A DNA stretch of 12,483 nucleotides. Source: Pseudoxanthomonas sp. (GTDB taxonomy: Bacteria > Pseudomonadota > Gammaproteobacteria > Xanthomonadales > Xanthomonadaceae). Shown here piece after piece: positions 9,130 to 12,483 of the stretch (positions are counted from its first letter, which is position 1; every line of letters begins with the position of its first letter). The stretch covers positions 1 to 12,483 of the forward strand of contig JAJAZJ010000028.1 in the NCBI GenBank assembly GCA_026785795.1, given 5' to 3'. The notes beneath the pieces were generated by a model. It was not told where the DNA came from, ran no database searches, and worked only from the letters and a program-made list of their open reading frames with translations. Both the position numbers and the translations under genes were made by a program.

Positions 9130-9163
9130 GGGGATTCGGGAGTCGGGAGTCGGGATTGGTGGG
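9130..9163 (+). repeat. Heptad repeat array with G-quadruplex-type pattern, 3 bases after lpd stop
   Basis: Four tandem heptads GGGATTC, GGGAGTC, GGGAGTC, GGGATTG (9131-9158) are followed by a further GGG at 9161-9163. The spacing gives five runs of three or more G separated by 4-6 base loops, which fits the usual G3+N1-7 quadruplex pattern. It lies on the coding strand and so would be present in the lpd mRNA 3' end. It is the left arm of a second facing pair with 9239-9266. Confidence 0.85.
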
Positions 9164-9238
9164 TCAAAGCAGTCCCGCTGCACACGCTTACGCATGCTCC
9201 TTAGTCAGCGACCAGGATAATCCCGGCCTTTGCCTTGT

Positions 9239-9266
9239 CGAATAACGAATCCCTAATCCCCAATCC
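9239..9266 (-). repeat. Heptad repeat array, inverted orientation (lpd-LOG gap, right arm)
   Basis: The units CGAATAA, CGAATCC, CTAATCC, CCAATCC on the plus strand are reverse complements of the GGATTCG/GGATTGG heptad. They face the array at 9130-9158 across ~80 bases of unrelated DNA. That spacer holds a GATAAT at 9216-9221 that could be a -10 box for the LOG gene, without a clear -35. The array ends 12 bases before the LOG start. Confidence 0.8.
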
Positions 9267-9278
9267 TCCATAAAAAGT

Positions 9279-9872
9279 ATGAAATCCATCTGCGTCTATT
9301 GCGGCTCCAATGCCGGCAGCAAGCCGATCTATTCCGAGCGCGCGGCTGCACTGGGCGATCGTATCGCCAGGGAAGGGCTGCGGCTCGTCTACGGCGGCGG
9401 CAACGTGGGCCTGATGGGCGTGCTGGCCAACGCGGTACTTGCGGCCGGCGGCGAGGTTACCGGCGTGATCCCCAAACAGCTCGCGGACTGGGAAGTCGCC
9501 CACCGTGGCCTGACCGAACTTGAAATCGTGGGCTCCATGCACGAGCGCAAGTCGCGCATGTTCGACCTGTCCGATGGTTTCGTCACCCTGCCTGGCGGCT
9601 TCGGCACCATGGAGGAGATCTTCGAGATGCTTACCTGGCGCCAGTTGGGCATCGGCAACAAGCCGTGTGCGTTCCTGGACGTGGATGGTTTCTATGCCCC
9701 GCTGATCGGCATGATCGATCGCATGGTCGAAGAGCGGTTCCTGCACGCGGAACAGCGCGCCGACCTGTGGCATGGCGATGATATTGGCCGCATGCTGCAG
9801 TGGATGCGCGACTACGAGCCTGCCCATGCTTCGAAATGGCTCGACGAAAAACGGCGGCAGACGCTGCGCTGA
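9279..9872 (+). CDS. LOG-family protein (TIGR00730), probable cytokinin riboside 5'-monophosphate phosphoribohydrolase
   Basis: The 197-residue protein has the Rossmann-type LOG fold: N-terminal CVYCGSNAG, nucleotide-binding LVYGGGNVGLMG (~36-47), MHERKSRM (87-94) and the defining PGGFGTMEE (105-113), whose terminal glutamate with an arginine from the MHERK region forms the active site in plant and bacterial LOGs. Such enzymes cleave nucleoside 5'-monophosphates, classically cytokinin ribotides, to free base and ribose 5-phosphate; bacterial members often have housekeeping nucleotide-salvage roles. Length is normal for the family (~190). Start ATG 9279 yields the expected MKSICVYCGS, but no clear Shine-Dalgarno precedes it (TAAAAAGT). 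It is separated from lpd by 151 bases carrying inverted repeats, so is probably transcribed separately. No cytokinin synthesis gene (ipt) is nearby, so a plant-hormone role is not supported here. Confidence 0.93.
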   Translation: MKSICVYCGSNAGSKPIYSERAAALGDRIAREGLRLVYGGGNVGLMGVLANAVLAAGGEVTGVIPKQLADWEVAHRGLTELEIVGSMHERKSRMFDLSDGFVTLPGGFGTMEEIFEMLTWRQLGIGNKPCAFLDVDGFYAPLIGMIDRMVEERFLHAEQRADLWHGDDIGRMLQWMRDYEPAHASKWLDEKRRQTLR

Positions 9873-9974
9873 TCCTGGCGGACGGCGGGTGCTGCTATCC
9901 TGCGACGATGGTCGTATCCAGGTCGGCATTGACGCCTTCCTTCCCGCTATCCGCTTGATCAGCAGGGCCAGCAG

Positions 9975-10970
9975 ATGGACATCCAGGCAGCTTTCCCGGC
10001 CTTTCGCATCCACGACGTGCCCGCTGGCCACCATGCGGGCATCGAATCCATTGCATTGGATGACCTGAGCCCGGGCGAGGTGGTCATCCGGGTCGCTTTT
10101 TCCTCGGTCAATTACAAGGACGCCTTGGCGGGTACCGGCGAGGGCAAAATCCTGCGCCGCTTTCCGCTGGTGGGCGGAATTGATGTGGCCGGGCACGTGG
10201 TCGCGTCCACCGATCCGGCATTCCGGGACGGCGATGCGGTGCTGGTCACCGGCTGTGGGCTCAGCGAAACCCGGGACGGGGGCTACGCCGCGTATGCGCG
10301 CCTGCCCGCCGAGTGGGTCATTCCGCTGCCATCCGGCCTGAGCCTGCGCGAAAGCATGATCCTGGGCACGGCGGGCTTCACCGCCGCGCTGGCGCTATAC
10401 CGGATGCTGGACAATCGCCAGGTACCGGCCCTGGGCCCACTGGCGGTGACCGGCGCCACCGGGGGAGTGGGTTCGCTGGCGGTGGACATCTTCAGCCGCG
10501 CGGGTTTCGAGGTCCACGCCATCAGCGGCAAGCCCGAACAGGCCGCCTTCCTGACGTCGCTCGGTGCCACCCAGGTGCTGGGGCGCGAGGCGCTGGCCAC
10601 TGGCCGACCCATGGAATCGGTGCGCTTCGGCGGCGGGCTGGACAACGTGGGCGGCGCGATGCTGTCCAGCCTGCTGGCACAGACCGCAGCCTACGGCAAC
10701 GTGGCCTCGGCCGGGCTGGTGGCGAGTCACGATCTGCCCACCACGGTCATGCCTTTCATCATCCGCGGGGTGTCGCTGCTGGGGGTTGCCTCGGCCGGCA
10801 CGGCCCGCGGCATACGTGACGATATCTGGCGGCATCTGGCCGACGACTGGAAACCTGGCCACCTGGAGCTCATATGCCGGCATGAAACCACGCTGGAGGG
10901 GCTTCCGGAGGTCTTCAAACGCATGCTTTCGGGGCAATCTTTCGGCCGGACCCTGGTCAGATTGGGCTAA
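9975..10970 (+). CDS. YhdH/AcuI-family NADPH-dependent oxidoreductase (acrylyl-CoA reductase / quinone reductase type)
   Basis: A 331-residue zinc-free medium-chain dehydrogenase/reductase. Similarity to E. coli YhdH (324) runs end to end: SSVNYKDALAGTGEGKILRRFPLVGGIDVAG (~43-73), the GTAGFTAALAL segment (131-141), the NADPH-binding loop VTGATGGVGS (158-167), SLGATQVL, LDNVGG, and a tail LPTTVMPFIIRGVSLLGV...GRTLVRLG. The usual zinc-ligand cysteines and histidine of alcohol dehydrogenases are absent. Close relatives (AcuI) reduce acrylyl-CoA to propionyl-CoA, which detoxifies acrylate; the substrate here cannot be told from sequence. ATG 9975 is preceded by AGGG (9964-9967) at good spacing. 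It lies 102 bases after the LOG gene, so the two may share a transcript. No DMSP lyase or other acrylate gene is present. Confidence 0.92.
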   Translation: MDIQAAFPAFRIHDVPAGHHAGIESIALDDLSPGEVVIRVAFSSVNYKDALAGTGEGKILRRFPLVGGIDVAGHVVASTDPAFRDGDAVLVTGCGLSETRDGGYAAYARLPAEWVIPLPSGLSLRESMILGTAGFTAALALYRMLDNRQVPALGPLAVTGATGGVGSLAVDIFSRAGFEVHAISGKPEQAAFLTSLGATQVLGREALATGRPMESVRFGGGLDNVGGAMLSSLLAQTAAYGNVASAGLVASHDLPTTVMPFIIRGVSLLGVASAGTARGIRDDIWRHLADDWKPGHLELICRHETTLEGLPEVFKRMLSGQSFGRTLVRLG

Positions 10971-11007
10971 ATCGGCACCCGGTCACGCCTGGATCAGCCC
11001 TGCCCAT

Positions 11008-11036
11008 TTTCAGCAGGCCCGAAGTCACACTACAAT
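11008..11036 (+). promoter_or_regulatory. Candidate promoter of the PilH-like gene
   Basis: TACAAT at 11031-11036 matches the -10 consensus at five of six bases. A poor -35 (TTTCAG at 11008-11013) sits 17 bases upstream. The start codon lies 28 bases downstream with GGGG at 11055-11058 as ribosome site. The gap from the previous gene (94 bases) has no obvious terminator, so some read-through from upstream remains possible. Confidence 0.45.
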
Positions 11037-11064
11037 CGGGATTGTGGACAAAGTGGGGTAAAGC

Positions 11065-11457
11065 ATGGCGCGTATTCTGATCGTGGACGATTCACCTTCG
11101 CAGCTGTTGGGCATCCAGCGCATCGTGGAGAAACTGGGGCACCAGTCCATTACCGCTGAAGACGGCGCTGCGGGGGTGGAGGTCGCCAAGCGCGAATTGC
11201 CCGACATGGTGCTGATGGACGTGGTGATGCCCAACCTCAACGGATTCCAGGCCACGCGTACGCTGAGCCGCGACGCCAGCACCCGCCATATCCCGGTCAT
11301 CCTGGTCACCACCAAGGACCAGGACACCGACCGCATGTGGGGCCTGCGCCAGGGCGCGAAGGCCTACCTGACCAAGCCGTTTTCAGAAGACGAACTGGCG
11401 GAAGTCATCGAGCGCATCTTCAACACGGCAGAAGCGCCACCGCCCACTCCTGCCTGA
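11065..11457 (+). CDS. PilH-like single-domain response regulator (CheY fold)
   Basis: A stand-alone receiver domain of 130 residues with no output domain. It has all phosphorylation-site parts: acidic pair Asp8-Asp9 (ILIVDDS), phospho-acceptor Asp52 in LMDVVMP, the Thr in ILVTTKD (~82-83) and invariant Lys104 in YLTKPF. Wording such as MARILIVDDSPS, NGFQATR and VTTKDQDTDRMWGLRQGAKAYLTKP closely follows Pseudomonas PilH, the regulator of type IV pilus retraction and twitching in the Chp chemotaxis-like system, where a histidine kinase (ChpA/PilL) phosphorylates it. The 15-residue Pro/Ala-rich tail is slightly longer than in PilH. No pilG, pilI, pilJ or kinase lies alongside, so here it is an orphan or a PilH paralogue; hence no firm symbol. 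It probably has its own promoter (TACAAT, 11031). Fold certain, pathway likely. Confidence 0.9.
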   Translation: MARILIVDDSPSQLLGIQRIVEKLGHQSITAEDGAAGVEVAKRELPDMVLMDVVMPNLNGFQATRTLSRDASTRHIPVILVTTKDQDTDRMWGLRQGAKAYLTKPFSEDELAEVIERIFNTAEAPPPTPA

Positions 11458-11507
11458 TACCCGCAATCGGCTTGCATCCACTGTAGCGTCCATTCACACG
11501 CTTGGCT

Positions 11508-11517
11508 GAGGCGCCTC
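11508..11517. other. Perfect 10-bp palindrome GAGGCGCCTC
   Basis: This lies 51 bases after the PilH-like stop, in the 114-base gap before the small membrane-protein ORF. It could be a protein-binding site or chance in GC-rich DNA. A second short palindrome, GAGCCGGGGCTC at 11549-11560, follows it and is preceded by GTAG. No T-run follows either, so neither is a standard terminator. Confidence 0.3.
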
Positions 11518-11571
11518 CGTCCGGGCACTACCAGCCTCAATGCAGGTAGAGCCGGGGCTCAGGCAGGGATC

Positions 11572-11802
11572 TTGAAGGTATTCGTTGAGTTGCTTCTACT
11601 CTGCGGGCTGATCGCGTTGGCCAGCCTGGCAGTCGTATTGCTGAAGGCCGAGAAGCGCAAGCAGTACATTTCGAGCGGTAAGTTTCATTTCCACGAATTC
11701 TGGATGACGTTGATAACCACCGTCGGCGCCGGCTTGAGGTGGCTGCTGATTATCTTCGTCTGCATCAGGGGCTCAGCGCTGGTGCTGAAGATCCGCCTGT
11801 GA
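11572..11802 (+). CDS. Probable small membrane protein, two predicted transmembrane helices
   Basis: I do not recognise this 76-residue protein. Two hydrophobic stretches are visible: ~3-24 (VFVELLLLCGLIALASLAVV) and ~44-65 (WMTLITTVGAGLRWLLIIFV), the second interrupted by one Arg. Between them is a short basic loop (KAEKRKQYISSGKFHFHEF), suggesting an inner-membrane hairpin with its positive loop in the cytoplasm. The start would be TTG 11572; AGG at 11561-11563 sits eight bases upstream, within an AGGCAGGGA stretch, and no ATG or GTG is available in frame. A short palindrome GAGCCGGGGCTC (11549-11560) lies just before this ribosome site. It ends 68 bases from the convergent DnaJ-like gene. 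Hydrophobic composition and charge placement favour a real gene over chance, but there is no homology support, so confidence is moderate. Confidence 0.5.
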   Translation: MKVFVELLLLCGLIALASLAVVLLKAEKRKQYISSGKFHFHEFWMTLITTVGAGLRWLLIIFVCIRGSALVLKIRL

Positions 11803-11870
11803 GCCAGAATGACCTGCGCCGATGTAGATCTCGAGAACGTAGAAACTTTACCCGCCCGAATGAGTATGTT

Positions 11871-12483
11871 TCAGTTCTGCTCGCTGTTGGAAAACATTTT
11901 CGCCAACGCCCGATAGGCTTCCCTCTGCTGCTCATTCACCGCGCGGGGCGCAGTGATTTCAACCTCCACGATCTGATCTCCCGGCGCCGGCCCCGGCAAT
12001 CCACGGCCACGCAGGCGCAGCTTGCGGCCTGCTTCTGAATCGGCGGGAATCTTCAGCTCCACCGAGCCGCCCAGCGTGGGGACACTGACCGTCGCTCCCA
12101 GGGCCGCCTGCCACGGTGCAACGGAGAGCACGTGGATGATGTTGCGACCGTCCACCTCGAACTGCGGATGCGCCGCGTACTCCACCTCCAGCAGCAGGTT
12201 GCCGCCCGACTCACCTTGGCCGGCCAGCCGAATCACCTGCCCCGGGCGGACACCCTTGGGCACGCGCACGTCCAGCTGCTTGCCCTTGACCGTGATGCGC
12301 AGGCTGCCGCCGTCGTAGATCGCCTGCAGCGGAACCGCCAGCTTTGCCCGGATATCTCGCGGGCCGGCATACCGCGGCTGCGGGCCACGGGACTGGGCAG
12401 CGCCCGCCTGCCTTGAGCGCTGGCCGAACAGGCCTTCGAAAAAGTCACTGAATCCACCTCCGTCCGCTCCACCACTGCCGAAC
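11871..12483 (-). CDS. CbpA/DnaJ-type co-chaperone, C-terminal part (partial, N-terminus beyond right edge)
   Basis: On the minus strand the frame is open from the right edge to TGA at 11871-11873, giving ~204 residues. The first visible part is a Gly/Phe-rich linker (FGSGGADGGGFSDFFEGLFG) typical of Hsp40 proteins after the J domain; the J domain itself must lie outside. Then comes a basic low-complexity stretch and the DnaJ C-terminal substrate-binding domain: LAVPLQAIYDGG, VRVPKGVRPGQVIRLAGQG, GNLLLEVEYAAHPQF, LSVAPWQAALGATVSVPTLGG, IPADSEAGRKLRLRGRGLPG. There is no zinc-finger CxxCxGxG repeat between linker and C-terminal domain, which points to class II (CbpA or DjlA-like) and not DnaJ. 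Such proteins stimulate the DnaK ATPase; E. coli CbpA also binds curved DNA. It is the only minus-strand gene here and converges on its neighbour. Confidence 0.93.
   Translation of the reverse strand, partial: FGSGGADGGGFSDFFEGLFGQRSRQAGAAQSRGPQPRYAGPRDIRAKLAVPLQAIYDGGSLRITVKGKQLDVRVPKGVRPGQVIRLAGQGESGGNLLLEVEYAAHPQFEVDGRNIIHVLSVAPWQAALGATVSVPTLGGSVELKIPADSEAGRKLRLRGRGLPGPAPGDQIVEVEITAPRAVNEQQREAYRALAKMFSNSEQN

Noticed and set aside
7588..9266. CRISPR array
   Set aside because: The repeats are 7-base tandem units without spacers of regular length and no cas genes are present.
9279..9872. Plant-cytokinin production locus
   Set aside because: A LOG gene alone is common in bacteria; no isopentenyl transferase or other hormone gene is near, so a hormone pathway cannot be claimed.
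9201..10196. 331-codon minus-strand frame over the LOG gene and both its gaps
   Set aside because: It crosses intergenic repeats and mirrors the LOG protein and the start of the oxidoreductase gene; no recognisable domain.

Overview
The window is GC-rich and encodes ordinary chromosomal genes of a gammaproteobacterium. Protein features (the SucA N-terminus DNLLKQF, a divergent E3-binding segment in SucB) and heptad GGGATTC-type intergenic repeats resemble the Xanthomonadaceae (Stenotrophomonas, Lysobacter, Luteimonas, Pseudoxanthomonas). That placement is from remembered family patterns; no search was run. I see no phage, integron, insertion sequence, CRISPR array, tRNA or rRNA.

Layout, left to right. 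(1) 1-1054: 3' three quarters of purB (adenylosuccinate lyase). (2) 1191-3277: roxA, a JmjC-type 2-oxoglutarate oxygenase predicted to hydroxylate ribosomal protein uL16, overlapping by 4 bases a GNAT acetyltransferase with an extra C-terminal domain. (3) 3371-9127: the 2-oxoglutarate dehydrogenase operon sucA-sucB-lpd (E1, E2, E3), preceded by a consensus -10 box. lpd is bracketed on both sides by facing arrays of a 7-base repeat. (4) 9279-9872: a LOG-family phosphoribohydrolase. (5) 9975-10970: a YhdH/AcuI-type zinc-free NADPH oxidoreductase. (6) 11065-11457: a PilH-like stand-alone receiver protein with its own likely promoter. (7) 11572-11802: a probable two-helix small membrane protein starting at TTG. 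(8) 11871-12483, minus strand: the C-terminal half of a CbpA/DnaJ-type co-chaperone, running off the right end. All other genes are on the plus strand. No gene-free stretch exceeds 300 bases; the longest is the 199 bases before sucA (GTG start).

Functional links. SucA, SucB and Lpd together form the TCA-cycle complex that converts 2-oxoglutarate to succinyl-CoA and NADH; sucCD is not in the window. RoxA also consumes 2-oxoglutarate and lies just upstream, so two 2-oxoglutarate enzymes are neighbours, although a promoter separates them. The most unusual material is non-coding: the heptad repeat pairs around lpd (one holding a G-quadruplex-type motif three bases after the lpd stop), a perfect hairpin before the sucA promoter, and the uncertain sucA start. 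No new multi-gene system is evident.
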